Below are positions 17,035-25,606 of a DNA stretch of 64,000 nucleotides, one piece after another. Within the stretch, counting starts at the first letter, position 1. Each line of letters starts with the position of its first letter. Source of the DNA: Hymenobacter daecheongensis DSM 21074 (GTDB lineage: Bacteria > Bacteroidota > Bacteroidia > Cytophagales > Hymenobacteraceae); the NCBI RefSeq assembly GCF_900141805.1, contig NZ_FQYN01000005.1, positions 124,001 through 188,000 of the forward strand, read 5' to 3'. The position numbers were made by a program, and so were the translations under genes. The notes beneath the pieces were generated by a model. That model saw nothing but the letters and a program-made list of their open reading frames with translations, was not told the origin of the DNA and searched no databases.

Positions 17035-17334
17035 ATGGCCCGATTCGTAGTCACCGTCCGTTTTCCCGCCAGCTTCGACGCGGAGTTTCTTGCCCTGATT
17101 CCGGAGCACCGCGCCCTGATCAGCCGGCTCATTGAGGAAAACGTGGTGGAAGCCTACGCCATCAGCGCCAGCCGCACCCGGGGCTGGATTACGATGAACG
17201 GCCTGAACGCCGACATCATCCGGGCGGTGGTGGCGCAGTTTCCCCTGTATCGTTTCTTCGAGCAGGTAGAGGTCGACGAGCTGTTCGTATTCGACAGCAC
17301 GGCCTCCCGGTTTCCGCGTATCAGTCCCAACTAA
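17035..17334 (+). CDS. Small protein, muconolactone-isomerase-like ferredoxin fold (99 aa)
   Basis: The pattern MARFVVTVRFPASFDAEFLALIPEHRALISRLIEEN followed by a mid-protein Trp/Asn strand and FPLYRFFEQVEVDEL resembles the muconolactone delta-isomerase / YCII-like dimeric alpha+beta barrel family. In Bacteroidota such proteins are common and mostly uncharacterised. No catabolic genes surround it, so a true muconolactone isomerase role is doubtful. Divergent from the GT2 gene. Confidence 0.6.
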   Translation: MARFVVTVRFPASFDAEFLALIPEHRALISRLIEENVVEAYAISASRTRGWITMNGLNADIIRAVVAQFPLYRFFEQVEVDELFVFDSTASRFPRISPN

Positions 17335-17420
17335 GCCCTCTTCAAGCGCCGCGGGCGGCTCCGGCCCGGTTTGTGCTACGGCGTGTTCTTTAGGATTTTA
17401 TCGTCTTGTCTTTGCGCTGC

Positions 17421-18275
17421 ATGATTCGAATTTTCCGGCTTCCGGTTCTCGCTCTCGCCTTGCTCCCCGCCCTGGCCGCCACCACCCCACCCCCGGCCGA
17501 TAAGCTTACCACCGAGCAGCTGCTCACCCGCCTGACCAGCGCCATCGAAAACCTGAAAACGCTGCGCTGCAACGTACGGGCGCAGGAGCGGTCGGGCAAT
17601 AAATACCAACATGCCCGCACGGCTATGAAGATGGGCTTTAACCCGTTGCGTGTGTACCTGCGCAACGATAAGGGCATTGAGGTGCTCTGGGTGACGGGCC
17701 AGAACGATGGCGACGCCTGGGTGTACCCTAACAGCTTTCCTTACGTGACTCTGAGCCTCGACCCGAATGGCAGCATCATGCGCCGCAACCAGCACCACAG
17801 TGTGCTCGATGCCGGCTTTGGCACCATCGCCGACATTATAAAAGGCTCCAAGCAGCGCCAGGACCACGTTTTTGAGCGCACCTTCCGCTACGCCAGCGAC
17901 ACCACCATCACGGGCCGCCCCTGCCACATCCTGCGCTCCGACTTCCCGCAGTTTCGCTACGTGCCCTACAAAACCACCAAGCCCGAAACCCTGGCTAGCA
18001 TCGCCGACCGGTTTGGCTGCGGCGAATACCGCATTATGGAGCGCAATGACTTGAGCCCCGATGCCACCGTGCCGGCCGGCAAAACCCTACAAGTGCCCAA
18101 CGGCTACGGCAAGCGCACCATCATCTGCGTCGATCAGAAGCTGTTTTTGCCCCTCGTAGTGCAGGTACAGGACGATAAAGGCCTGTTCGAGAAGTTCGAG
18201 TTTTCGGATGTGGTGGCCAACCAGCCCATCCCGGCCGCTGAGTTCGCCAAAGGCTACAAAGGCTATAAGCTCTGA
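17421..18275 (+). CDS. DUF1571 protein with LysM-like segment, exported (284 aa)
   Basis: A signal peptide (MIRIFRLPVLALALLPALAA) precedes a DUF1571 region (LTTEQLLTRLTSAIENLKTL, later KMGFNPLRVYLRN). Around residues 190-232 there is a LysM-like stretch: KPETLASIADRFGCGEYRIM, then LSPDATVPAGKTLQVPNGYG. LysM binds peptidoglycan or chitin. The combination suggests an envelope protein that contacts the cell wall. A TGTCTTTG box lies six bases before the ATG. The stop codon is contiguous with an inverted repeat. Confidence 0.75.
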   Translation: MIRIFRLPVLALALLPALAATTPPPADKLTTEQLLTRLTSAIENLKTLRCNVRAQERSGNKYQHARTAMKMGFNPLRVYLRNDKGIEVLWVTGQNDGDAWVYPNSFPYVTLSLDPNGSIMRRNQHHSVLDAGFGTIADIIKGSKQRQDHVFERTFRYASDTTITGRPCHILRSDFPQFRYVPYKTTKPETLASIADRFGCGEYRIMERNDLSPDATVPAGKTLQVPNGYGKRTIICVDQKLFLPLVVQVQDDKGLFEKFEFSDVVANQPIPAAEFAKGYKGYKL

Positions 18276-18454
18276 CCACGGATTTTTCGGATTCGTCGGA
18301 TTTCACGGATTTTGTGGACGATTTTTCAGAGTCCAAACAGAAAAGGCCACCCAAGCGGGTGGCCTTTTCTGTTTGGCATTTGCTGACTGAATGAGCAGCC
18401 GTTCGCGCCGTCCACAAAATCCGAAAAATCCGACGAATCCGAAAAATCCGTGGT
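18275..18454. repeat. Inverted repeat, 45-bp arms, filling the gap between two convergent genes
   Basis: Arms 18275-18319 and 18410-18454 (starting ACCACGGATTTTTCGGATTC) are reverse complements with two mismatches. The left arm begins on the last base of one stop codon (18275); the right arm ends one base before the stop codon of the facing gene (18455). Between the arms is a perfect hairpin (18333-18352 with 18357-18376, four-base loop) containing GGCCACCC/GGGTGGCC and T-rich ends, a likely two-way terminator. Confidence 0.92.
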
Positions 18455-19324
18455 TTAGCGACGCATGGCTTTTTCGATTTCGTCCCACATAGGGGCCGGA
18501 ATCATTTCCAGCTTGTTGAACTCGCCGGCGCCGTTGAGCCACTCGCCGCCGTCGATGGTCACGACTTCGCCGTTCACGTAGGCCGAGAAATCGGACACGA
18601 GGTAGGCGGCCAGGTTAGCTAGTTCCTGGTATTCGCCCACGCGCTTGAGGGGCACGGAGGCCGCGGGGTCGAGCTTTTCGGCCAGCGGGGCCGGAAACAG
18701 GCGGCTCCAGGCGCCTTCCGTCGGGAACGGGCCGGGGGCAATGGCGTTGGAGCGGATGCCGTACTTGGCCCACTCCACGGCCAGCGAGCGGGTCATGGCC
18801 AATACGCCGGCCTTGGCCGCCGCCGAGGGCACCACGTAGGCCGAGCCCACGGAGGCGTACGTGGTAACGATGTTGAGAATGGTGCCGGGCTTCTTGTCGG
18901 CAATCCAGCGTTTGCCGAAGGCCAGCGTGCAGTTGTAGGAGCCGCGCAGCACGATGTCTACAATCACGTCGAAGGCCTTGTGCGAGAGGCGCTCGGTGGG
19001 CGAAATGAAGTTGCCGGCGGCGTTGTTGAGCAGCACGTCCACACCCCCGAACTCGTCGTGGGTGCGCTGGAGCATGGCTTCCACTTCGTCGTATTTGCGC
19101 ACGTCGCATTGCACGGCCAGCACCTTGCCGCCGGTTTGCTGGCGCAGCTCGGCGGCGGTTTTCTCCAGCACCTCCAGCTTGCGGCTGCTGATGGTCACAT
19201 TGGCCCCCAGCTGAAGGAAATACGTGGTCATGGCGCGGCCCAGGCCGGTGCCGCCGCCGGTCACGACGATGGTTTTGCCCTGGAGTGCGTTGTCGCGGAG
19301 CATGGGTTGAGTGTAGGCGGGCAT
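18455..19324 (-). CDS. SDR oxidoreductase, 2,4-dienoyl-CoA-reductase-like (289 aa)
   Basis: A classical SDR with the cofactor motif TGGGTGLGRAM, LLNNAAGNFISPTERLS and a modified active site: TTYASVGSAYVVPSAAAKAG. Mammalian and peroxisomal 2,4-dienoyl-CoA reductases show the same arrangement, with the catalytic Tyr moved upstream (here Tyr of TTYAS) and Ser/Lys in PSAxAK. It probably reduces 2,4-dienoyl-CoA with NADPH during unsaturated fatty acid oxidation. The start MPAYTQP was chosen because the residues before it are not SDR-like. Divergent from the epimerase-like gene. Confidence 0.85.
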   Translation of the reverse strand: MPAYTQPMLRDNALQGKTIVVTGGGTGLGRAMTTYFLQLGANVTISSRKLEVLEKTAAELRQQTGGKVLAVQCDVRKYDEVEAMLQRTHDEFGGVDVLLNNAAGNFISPTERLSHKAFDVIVDIVLRGSYNCTLAFGKRWIADKKPGTILNIVTTYASVGSAYVVPSAAAKAGVLAMTRSLAVEWAKYGIRSNAIAPGPFPTEGAWSRLFPAPLAEKLDPAASVPLKRVGEYQELANLAAYLVSDFSAYVNGEVVTIDGGEWLNGAGEFNKLEMIPAPMWDEIEKAMRR

Positions 19325-19434
19325 AGAAGGAAGGTAGAAGCTGAAAGAATGGTGGATGGCGTGCAAGAACGGGATTTGTCGGCTTTTGCCCGCCAAATAT
19401 TCTGACGAAGGAATTTTTGCCACCTTTGACCCCA

Positions 19435-20301
19435 ATGACTGCATCTGCACCCGCTTCTTCTGCTTCTTCGCCCAAACTAACCGTCGCCGTCCTCGGCTGC
19501 GGGTGGCTGGGTTTGCCCCTGGCCAAAGCGCTGGTGGCGGCCGGCTATTCCGTGGTGGGCTCCACCACCACCCCCAGCCAGCTATTGGTGCTGCGCGACG
19601 CGGGCATCACGCCCTACCTGCTCAGCCTGGGCACCGATTTCACCCCCACCGATGCCGACACGCTGCGCACCATGCTTACGGGTGTGGATGTGCTGGTGCT
19701 GAACGTGCCGCCCCGCGCCGCCGCCGCCAACAACTACCCCGGCCTGCTGCGCCCCGTGGGCAGCGCCGTGGCCGCTATGGGCGTGCGCCACGTGGTGTTT
19801 GTCAGCTCGACCAGCGTGTATGCCGACGGCCCGCGCACCATGCTGGAGGCCGATGCCGTATCGTCGCCGGATGCCGCCTCCGACCTGCTGCGGGCCGAAG
19901 GGCACTTCACGCCCCGGCGCGGGCAGTGGCTGAGCACCGTGGTGCGTTTCGGCGGCCTCATCGGCCCCGAGCGGCCGCCGGGCCGCTTTCTGGCCGGCCG
20001 CCAGAATCTGCCCAATGCTGACGCGCCGGTCAACCTGATTCACCTCGACGACTGCATCGGCGTGCTCACCAGCATCATCCGGGAGCAGGCCTGGGGCTAT
20101 ACCTTCAATGCCTGCGCCAGCCAGCACCCCTCTCGTCAGGCGTTCTACACCGCTGCTGCCCAAAAGCTGAACCTGCCGCCTCCCACCTTCGACCCCCGCA
20201 AAAACAAGCGCGGCAAACGCATCGACAGCAGCCTGCTGCAGCGCACCCTCGCCTACCAGTTCCGCCACGACGACCTGCTGGCCGCCCTGGACTACTGCTA
20301 A
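19435..20301 (+). CDS. NAD(P)-binding Rossmann-fold protein, YeeZ-like extended SDR (288 aa)
   Basis: The N-terminus holds LTVAVLGCGWLGLPLAKAL, a GxGxxG Rossmann motif in the form seen in YeeZ-like members of the NAD-dependent epimerase family. Residues about 115-130 contain HVVFVSSTSVYADG, where the SSTSVY part carries the catalytic-region Ser and Tyr. No substrate can be assigned. ATG 19435 is taken as the start. It is divergent from the dienoyl-CoA reductase with 110 bp between starts and is followed by a nested inverted repeat. Confidence 0.75.
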   Translation: MTASAPASSASSPKLTVAVLGCGWLGLPLAKALVAAGYSVVGSTTTPSQLLVLRDAGITPYLLSLGTDFTPTDADTLRTMLTGVDVLVLNVPPRAAAANNYPGLLRPVGSAVAAMGVRHVVFVSSTSVYADGPRTMLEADAVSSPDAASDLLRAEGHFTPRRGQWLSTVVRFGGLIGPERPPGRFLAGRQNLPNADAPVNLIHLDDCIGVLTSIIREQAWGYTFNACASQHPSRQAFYTAAAQKLNLPPPTFDPRKNKRGKRIDSSLLQRTLAYQFRHDDLLAALDYC

Positions 20302-20309
20302 CCCACGGA

Positions 20310-20487
20310 CCACGGATTGAGACAGATTTCGCGGATTTCACGGATTTTGGGGACGATTTTCCGAAGTCCGAACAGAAGAGGCCACCCCATCAGGTGGCCT
20401 TTTTGCTGCTAAACCCGCGCGGTAAGCTCAAACAACCGCGCCAGCTACAAAATCCGTGAAATCCGCGAAATCCGCGCGAATCCATGG
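20310..20487. repeat. Inverted repeat with nested hairpin (CACGGATT family)
   Basis: Left arm 20310-20348 (starting CCACGGATTGAGACAGATTT) pairs with 20448-20487; the inner GATTTCGCGGATTTCACGGA half is perfect. A nested hairpin AGGCCACC/GGTGGCCT plus TTTT lies at 20379-20404. Both the arms and the nested hairpin are related to those at 18275-18454. The right arm ends at the edge of the next gene's -7 box. Confidence 0.88.
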
Positions 20488-20489
20488 TC

Positions 20490-20497
20490 TATCTTTG
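20490..20497 (+). promoter_or_regulatory. -7 box TATCTTTG, leaderless position
   Basis: TATCTTTG is a perfect TAnnTTTG box with four bases between it and the GTG at 20502. An ATG at 20484 overlaps the box itself and would not be on the transcript, which decides the start in favour of GTG. Confidence 0.6.
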
Positions 20498-20501
20498 CAG
20501 G

Positions 20502-21776
20502 GTGAAGGATGCATCCAATTTGACGGTAGCGGTAGTGGGCGGCGGCGCGGCGGGCTTTTTCGGGGCCATTGCCTGCGCCGAGGCCAACCCCGGGCTCACG
20601 GTTTATCTGCTGGAGAAAACCAGCAAGCTGCTTAGCAAAGTGCGCGTATCGGGCGGGGGGCGCTGCAATGTGACCCACAACTGCTTTTCCGTCACCCAGC
20701 TGGTGCAGCACTATCCGCGCGGGGCCAAGCAGCTCAAGGAGCCTTTCCGGCAGTTTGGTGCGCAAGACACGGTGCAGTGGTTTGAAAAGCGGGGCGTGGC
20801 GCTCAAAACTGAAGCTGACGGCCGTATGTTCCCCGTCACCGATTCCTCCGAAACCATTGCTCAGTGCCTGCTGGAAGCCGCCCGCCGCGCCGGGGTGCAC
20901 ATTCTCACCAGCACCGGCGTAGAGCGCATCGAGCCACTGCCGGCTGGCGGCTTCGCCCTGCATCTTACTGGTGCCGCGCCCCGGATTTTGTCGGTGCAGC
21001 GCCTGTTGGTGGCCACGGGGGGCCTGCCCAAATCGGAGGGTTATAATTGGCTGCGGGGCCTGGGCCACAGCATCATGGAGCCGGTGCCCTCGCTATTTAC
21101 CTTCAATGTGCCGGCCTCGCCGCTTAAAGACCTGATGGGCGTGAGCGTGCCCCACGCCCGCGTGCTGCTGGCCGGCGAAAAGCTCGAATATGAAGGCCCG
21201 CTGCTGATTACGCACTGGGGCATCAGTGGCCCGGCGGTGCTCAAGCTCTCGGCCTGGGGAGCCCGCCGCCTCCACGACCTGCAGTATACCAGCACGGCCC
21301 TGGTCAGCTGGCTACCCACTTACACCGAAGACGCGCTGCGCCAGTGGCTGGGCGCGTTTCGCACCGAAAACGGGCGCAAGGTGGTGCTCTCCAACGCCCT
21401 GTTCGGGCTGCCGCAGCGGCTGTGGCGGCGGCTGGTGGAGCAGGCCGGCGTGGGGCCCGAAACGCGGTGGAGCGATTTGCCGGCCAAGCTCCAGAACCGC
21501 CTGATTGAGCTGCTCTTGCGTATGCCGCTGGCGATGCGGGGCAAAACCACTTTCAAGGAGGAATTTGTGACCTGCGGCGGTATTCCCCTGAGCGAGGTGA
21601 ATATGAAAACCATGGAAAGCCGCTTGGTGCCCGGCCTGCACTTCGCCGGCGAGGTGCTGGATATTGATGGCATCACCGGCGGCTTCAACTTCCAGGCCGC
21701 CTGGACCACCGGCTTTCTGGCCGGGCAGGCCATGAGCCGGCTTGCCAATGCAACCCAAACCGCTTCCGGGCAGTAA
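20502..21776 (+). CDS. HI0933/YhiN-family FAD-dependent oxidoreductase (424 aa)
   Basis: The N-terminal dinucleotide-binding motif is LTVAVVGGGAAGFFGAI. It is followed by SGGGRCNVTHNC, a signature of the HI0933-like flavoprotein family. The C-terminus has GEVLDIDGITGGFNFQAAW, the second FAD contact. Members are widespread, bind FAD and have no confirmed physiological reaction. The GTG start is preferred because a perfect promoter box lies directly upstream. A paralogue sits at 38557-39774. Confidence 0.88.
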   Translation: MKDASNLTVAVVGGGAAGFFGAIACAEANPGLTVYLLEKTSKLLSKVRVSGGGRCNVTHNCFSVTQLVQHYPRGAKQLKEPFRQFGAQDTVQWFEKRGVALKTEADGRMFPVTDSSETIAQCLLEAARRAGVHILTSTGVERIEPLPAGGFALHLTGAAPRILSVQRLLVATGGLPKSEGYNWLRGLGHSIMEPVPSLFTFNVPASPLKDLMGVSVPHARVLLAGEKLEYEGPLLITHWGISGPAVLKLSAWGARRLHDLQYTSTALVSWLPTYTEDALRQWLGAFRTENGRKVVLSNALFGLPQRLWRRLVEQAGVGPETRWSDLPAKLQNRLIELLLRMPLAMRGKTTFKEEFVTCGGIPLSEVNMKTMESRLVPGLHFAGEVLDIDGITGGFNFQAAWTTGFLAGQAMSRLANATQTASGQ

Positions 21777-21825
21777 AGAGAGACACCAATTCGTTTTCTC
21801 CTACACCAAAACTACCCACTCGCTC

Positions 21826-22278
21826 ATGGAAGCCAAAGCAACCCAAGCCCTCGCCAACGAACTCATCGAAACGCTCAAGGATGGCCAGAAAGGCTACGCC
21901 GAAGCCATGACCGACGTGACCGATGCGGATCTGAAAGAGACGTTTAAGAAATATGCCGCCCAGCGCTCGGGCTACATCACCGAGCTGGAGGACCAGATGC
22001 ACAAGCTGAACCTGCACCCTGATGAGGAAAGCTCCATCACCGGCACCATTCACCGCGCTTTCATCAACCTGAAAGGCATGGTAACCAGCAAAGACCGGCA
22101 CAGCATCCTGGCCGAGTGCGAGCGGGGCGAAGACTACGCCGTGAAAGCCTACCAGACGGCCCTCAAAGCTCAGGACCTGCCCGCCGCTCTGAAAACCATT
22201 ATCGAGAAGCAGTACCAGGGCATTCAGCAAGGCCACAACGACATGAAAGCCCTCCGCGACGCGGCCGTTACCAAGTAA
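21826..22278 (+). CDS. DUF2383 / PA2169-type four-helix-bundle protein (150 aa)
   Basis: The protein is all-helical: LANELIETLKDGQKGYAEAM, then LKETFKKYAAQRSGYITELE and a C-terminal IIEKQYQGIQQGHNDMK. This is the PA2169/DUF2383 pattern, a ferritin-like four-helix bundle often linked to stress. Function is unknown. The start is the ATG at 21826, 49 bp after the flavoprotein stop. A strong terminator follows at 22324-22361. Confidence 0.85.
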   Translation: MEAKATQALANELIETLKDGQKGYAEAMTDVTDADLKETFKKYAAQRSGYITELEDQMHKLNLHPDEESSITGTIHRAFINLKGMVTSKDRHSILAECERGEDYAVKAYQTALKAQDLPAALKTIIEKQYQGIQQGHNDMKALRDAAVTK

Positions 22279-22323
22279 ATCAGTCGCTGAGAGTAGCCGG
22301 TAAGCCTGGTCTTCTCACAACGC

Positions 22324-22361
22324 AAAAAAAGGCCTCTCCGAAACCGGAGAGGCCTTTTTTT
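22324..22361. terminator. Strong bidirectional terminator
   Basis: AAAAAAAGGCCTCTCCG pairs perfectly with CGGAGAGGCCTTTTTTT around a 4-base loop. It lies between a rightward gene (stop 22278) and the leftward helicase gene (stop 22385) and can end both. Confidence 0.9.
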
Positions 22362-22384
22362 GTGCTTACTGCTGGCAGCTGAGC

Positions 22385-24274
22385 TTAGTCGCGCTTGCCT
22401 TTGTAGCCGCCGCCGTAGCTGCTGCCACCGTCGCGCTTGCCTTTGTAGCCGCCACCGTAGCTGCTGCCGCCGTCGCGGTTGCCGCCATACGAAGAGCCGC
22501 CTTCCCGACGGTCGCCGTAGCTACCGCCACGGTTGCCGCCGAAGCTGCTGCCACCGCGCTGCCCACCGCCGTACGACGAGCCGCCTTCGCGGTTGCCATA
22601 CGGAGCCCGGCGGGCGGGGCGGTTGTCTTCGGCACCGAAGCCACCGGGGCCGCGGGTGTTGCCTTCCTGCCGCGCGTCGCCTTCCTGCAGCGGCGTGGCA
22701 ATGTTGAAGGCCACGGGGCGGCCCTGAATGGAGCTGCGGCCGAGCTTCTCGATGATTTCCTCCACAAACTCCGACGGCACTTCCACGAAGCTGAACTTGT
22801 CGTAGAGGGCAATGTCGCCGACTTTGCTGCCAGTGAGGGCGGTGTTTTCGGCAATCAGGTCCACGATGTCGCGTGGGTGCAGGCGGTCCTTCTTGCCCAT
22901 GGTCACGAACAGGCGAGTGAAGCCCGGGCGCACGGCACCCCGCTCACGGCCGGCTTCGAGGCTCTTTTCGGCCTGCTTGTCCTCCTTCATGGTCATGCGC
23001 AGCAGGGCGGCGGCCACGTCCAACGACGTGATACCTTCCTCCTGGTCGAGCAGGCGCTGCACGCGGCCCACGTATTTTTCCAGCTTGCCCTTCTCGATGA
23101 TGTCCTTGATCTGAGCCAGGAACAGCGTGGTTTTCACCTCCGACACGTCCTCAAACGACGGAATCCGTTCCTGCTTGATGGTAGCCTTGGTGAAGCGCAT
23201 GATGTCGCGCAGCTTGTAGATGTCACGGCCACTCACGAAGGTGAAGGCTTTGCCCAGCTTGCCGGCGCGACCCGTGCGGCCGATGCGGTGTACGTAGTAC
23301 TCCTCGTCGGCGGGCAGGTCGTAGTTCACTACGGCCTCCACGTTCTCCACATCGATGCCGCGGGCGGCTACGTCGGTGGCTACCAGGATTTCGAGGGTGC
23401 CCTTGCGGAATTTGTCGAGCGTGTTCTGGCGCTGCTGCTGGCCCATGTCACCGTGCAGACCGTCGGCGAAGTAGCCGCGGGCCTGCAGCTCGGCCACGCA
23501 CTCGTCTACCATGCGCTTGGTGTTGCAGAAGACGATGGTCGACTTGAGATTGTACATGTCGAGGATGCGCGAGAGCACGTCCTTCTTCATGGGGTTGCGC
23601 ACCTCGTAGTACATCTGCTCGATGTTCGTAACGGTCAGCTCCTGGTGGTTGACTTTTACGATCTGCGGATTTTTCTGGTACTTTTTGGTGAGCTCCATGA
23701 TCGGCTTGCTCATGGTGGCCGAGAAGAACACCGTCTGGCGCTCCTCGGGCATCTTGCTCAGCACGATTTCGATGTCCTCACGGAAGCCCATATCGAGCAT
23801 TTCGTCGGCCTCATCGAGGATGATTTTGGTGGCTTTGTCCAGCTTCAGGGTGCCACGCTCCAGGTGGTCCATCACGCGGCCGGGGGTACCGATTACGATC
23901 TGTACGCCGCGCTCCAGGGCCTGGAACTGGCGGTCGTAGCTCTGGCCACCATAGATTGGCACCACGGCCAAACCACGCTTGTATTTGCCCAGCTTCTGGA
24001 TTTCGCCCGAAACCTGTACCGCCAGCTCGCGCGTGGGGCACAGAATCAGGACCTGCACCGCCTTGCTGTCGGTGTCAACGCCTTCGATGGCGGGAATGCC
24101 GAACGCAGCCGTTTTGCCCGTACCGGTCTGGGCCTGACCGATTACGTCCTGGCCAGCCATAAGGACCGGAATAGCAGCCGTTTGGATTGGCGATGCTTCT
24201 TCGTAGCCGAGGTCGGTGATGGCACGCATCATCTCTGCCGAGAGATTCAGCTCTTCAAATTTTACTTTTTCCAT
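22385..24274 (-). CDS. DEAD-box RNA helicase, CsdA/DeaD-like, with RGG-type tail (629 aa)
   Basis: An ATP-dependent RNA-unwinding enzyme. Visible motifs are AQTGTGKT (I), PTRELAVQ (Ia), GTPGRVMD, DEADEMLD (II), SATMSKP (III), ATDVAARGIDVE (V) and HRIGRTGRAG (VI). Residues about 465-550 match the DbpA/CsdA RNA-binding domain. The last 80 residues are Gly/Ser/Tyr/Arg-rich with tandem copies of GGSSYGGGYKGKRD, an RNA-binding, aggregation-prone tail. The adjacent cspA gene on the same strand and a leader of about 170 nt suggest cold-shock control. The start MEKVKFEELNL is the usual family start. Confidence 0.93.
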   Translation of the reverse strand: MEKVKFEELNLSAEMMRAITDLGYEEASPIQTAAIPVLMAGQDVIGQAQTGTGKTAAFGIPAIEGVDTDSKAVQVLILCPTRELAVQVSGEIQKLGKYKRGLAVVPIYGGQSYDRQFQALERGVQIVIGTPGRVMDHLERGTLKLDKATKIILDEADEMLDMGFREDIEIVLSKMPEERQTVFFSATMSKPIMELTKKYQKNPQIVKVNHQELTVTNIEQMYYEVRNPMKKDVLSRILDMYNLKSTIVFCNTKRMVDECVAELQARGYFADGLHGDMGQQQRQNTLDKFRKGTLEILVATDVAARGIDVENVEAVVNYDLPADEEYYVHRIGRTGRAGKLGKAFTFVSGRDIYKLRDIMRFTKATIKQERIPSFEDVSEVKTTLFLAQIKDIIEKGKLEKYVGRVQRLLDQEEGITSLDVAAALLRMTMKEDKQAEKSLEAGRERGAVRPGFTRLFVTMGKKDRLHPRDIVDLIAENTALTGSKVGDIALYDKFSFVEVPSEFVEEIIEKLGRSSIQGRPVAFNIATPLQEGDARQEGNTRGPGGFGAEDNRPARRAPYGNREGGSSYGGGQRGGSSFGGNRGGSYGDRREGGSSYGGNRDGGSSYGGGYKGKRDGGSSYGGGYKGKRD

Positions 24275-24452
24275 GACTTGGTTTGATGGAATGGGAGACA
24301 CTAGCTCTGAAAACAGCTTATTCAGCGACGTTCTTCTCCCACTCAACAACAACGACAAGCGACGGAAGCAACGGACGGAAGACGAAGGCGGCCAGCCTAT
24401 TAGATTACTGCAGCCAATGCTGCGCGGAACATGGCCGTTCTCAATGCGGCTG

Positions 24453-24460
24453 CAAAGGTA
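24453..24460 (-). promoter_or_regulatory. -7 box TACCTTTG for the DEAD-box helicase gene
   Basis: On the minus strand the sequence reads TACCTTTG, a perfect Bacteroidota -7 box. It would start a transcript near 24446, leaving a leader of about 170 bases before the ATG at 24274, long enough for structure-based cold-shock control. Confidence 0.5.
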
Positions 24461-24557
24461 CTGTTTTTAACTTAGGAATGTCATAGTACCCTACTTCTAT
24501 TGTAGAGGCCAAGCCAATCCGGCTGTCATCCTTCAAAAAATGAAAAACCTCTAAACG

Positions 24558-24589
24558 CAAAGAAGCCCGCATTGCTGCGGGCTTCTTTG
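24558..24589 (-). terminator. Terminator after the cold-shock protein gene
   Basis: CAAAGAAGCCCGC pairs with GCGGGCTTCTTTG around a 6-base loop; on the minus strand it follows the csp stop codon by about 25 bp. Confidence 0.8.
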
Positions 24590-24614
24590 TTTCATCCGAA
24601 GATGAGAGGTCAAA

Positions 24615-24806
24615 CTAAACCAACGACACCTTTACGGCGTTGAGGCCTTTTTTGCCTTGTGCAACTTCGAATTGCACTTTGTCATTTTCGCGAATCTCAT
24701 CAACGAGGTCACTTACGTGCACGAAGATGTCTTCACCTGATTGGTCTACTTTAATGAAGCCAAAGCCCTTGGTGTCATTGAAGAATTTTACTGTTCCTGT
24801 CTGCAT
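24615..24806 (-). CDS. Cold-shock domain protein, CspA family (63 aa)
   Basis: A single cold-shock OB fold with both RNA-binding motifs: GFGFI (RNP1) and DIFVHVSDL (RNP2). It binds single-stranded RNA/DNA and melts mRNA structure. Length is near the family norm (65-70). A perfect TATATTTG box on the minus strand at 24912-24919 gives a leader of about 100 nt. The DEAD-box helicase lies just downstream on the same strand. Confidence 0.95.
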   Translation of the reverse strand: MQTGTVKFFNDTKGFGFIKVDQSGEDIFVHVSDLVDEIRENDKVQFEVAQGKKGLNAVKVSLV

Positions 24807-24911
24807 GTTGTTTGATTATGTATGTCATCCAAGTAAAGTGGCCATGAAATCTGCGTTGGCCCCTTACGGAACAGCTTGCAGATGGCTTGATGCACATTTC
24901 TTAAACTTAGG

Positions 24912-24919
24912 CAAATATA
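24912..24919 (-). promoter_or_regulatory. -7 box TATATTTG for the cold-shock protein gene
   Basis: Read on the minus strand, TATATTTG matches TAnnTTTG. It would produce a leader of about 100 bases before the ATG at 24806. The rest of the 24807-25133 gap is AT-rich and holds no gene I can see. Confidence 0.5.
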
Positions 24920-25133
24920 CGGATTTGCCGGAGACTAGTTCGTACTTGCTGCCGATAACACCCCGGAGCAGGGCTCTTTCGGGCCAAATACTGTTGCTAC
25001 ACCTCTTAAACGCTATTTTTAATTTTTGTGGCATCCGAAGAAATAATGTCCGAGCTGTGCCCTTTGGGCTCTGAGCCGCTCCGAAATACGCGTAAGCGCC
25101 CTATCCAGTGCATAGACAACACCGCCTGAGACG

Positions 25134-25553
25134 ATGACCGACACTGCCGACTCCTTCCGCTTCTCCCACCTCATCCGGGTGGTGGAGGCCGACATAGACG
25201 AGCTGCACCACGCCAACAACGTGCAGTATGTGCGCTGGGTGCAGGATATTGCCAGCGCCCACTGGCGGGCCTGCTACCCGCCCTCGGCCGCGCCCACTCC
25301 TACTATATGGGTGGTACTGGAGCACCGCATCCGCTACCTTCGGCCCGCCTTGCTCGATGACGAGCTGCGCTGCACCACCTGGGTGGCCGAAGTGCGCGGG
25401 GCCCAGTCGCAGCGCTTCACCCGCATCGAGCGGACGGCGGACGGGGCGCTGCTGTGCGAGGCCGAAACCCAGTGGGCCTTCCTGGACCCGCAGACGCTAC
25501 GGCCCCGGCGGGTGCCGGAGGAGGTGATTCGGCGGTTGCGGGAGGCGGTGTAG
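25134..25553 (+). CDS. Acyl-CoA thioesterase, hotdog fold (139 aa)
   Basis: A 4HBT/YbgC-type thioesterase. The active-site segment is VVEADIDELHHANNVQYVRWVQD, with the Asp and the HxxN arrangement typical of the family, and LEHRIRYLRPALLDDELRC follows. It would hydrolyse acyl-CoA thioesters in the cytosol; chain specificity is unknown. It appears to be a single gene and is convergent with the AT-rich gene at 25607. Confidence 0.88.
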   Translation: MTDTADSFRFSHLIRVVEADIDELHHANNVQYVRWVQDIASAHWRACYPPSAAPTPTIWVVLEHRIRYLRPALLDDELRCTTWVAEVRGAQSQRFTRIERTADGALLCEAETQWAFLDPQTLRPRRVPEEVIRRLREAV

Positions 25554-25606
25554 GATTGAGTCAGAGAATAAACCTTAAGCTTTACCAAAAAATATGAAGA
25601 AAAATG

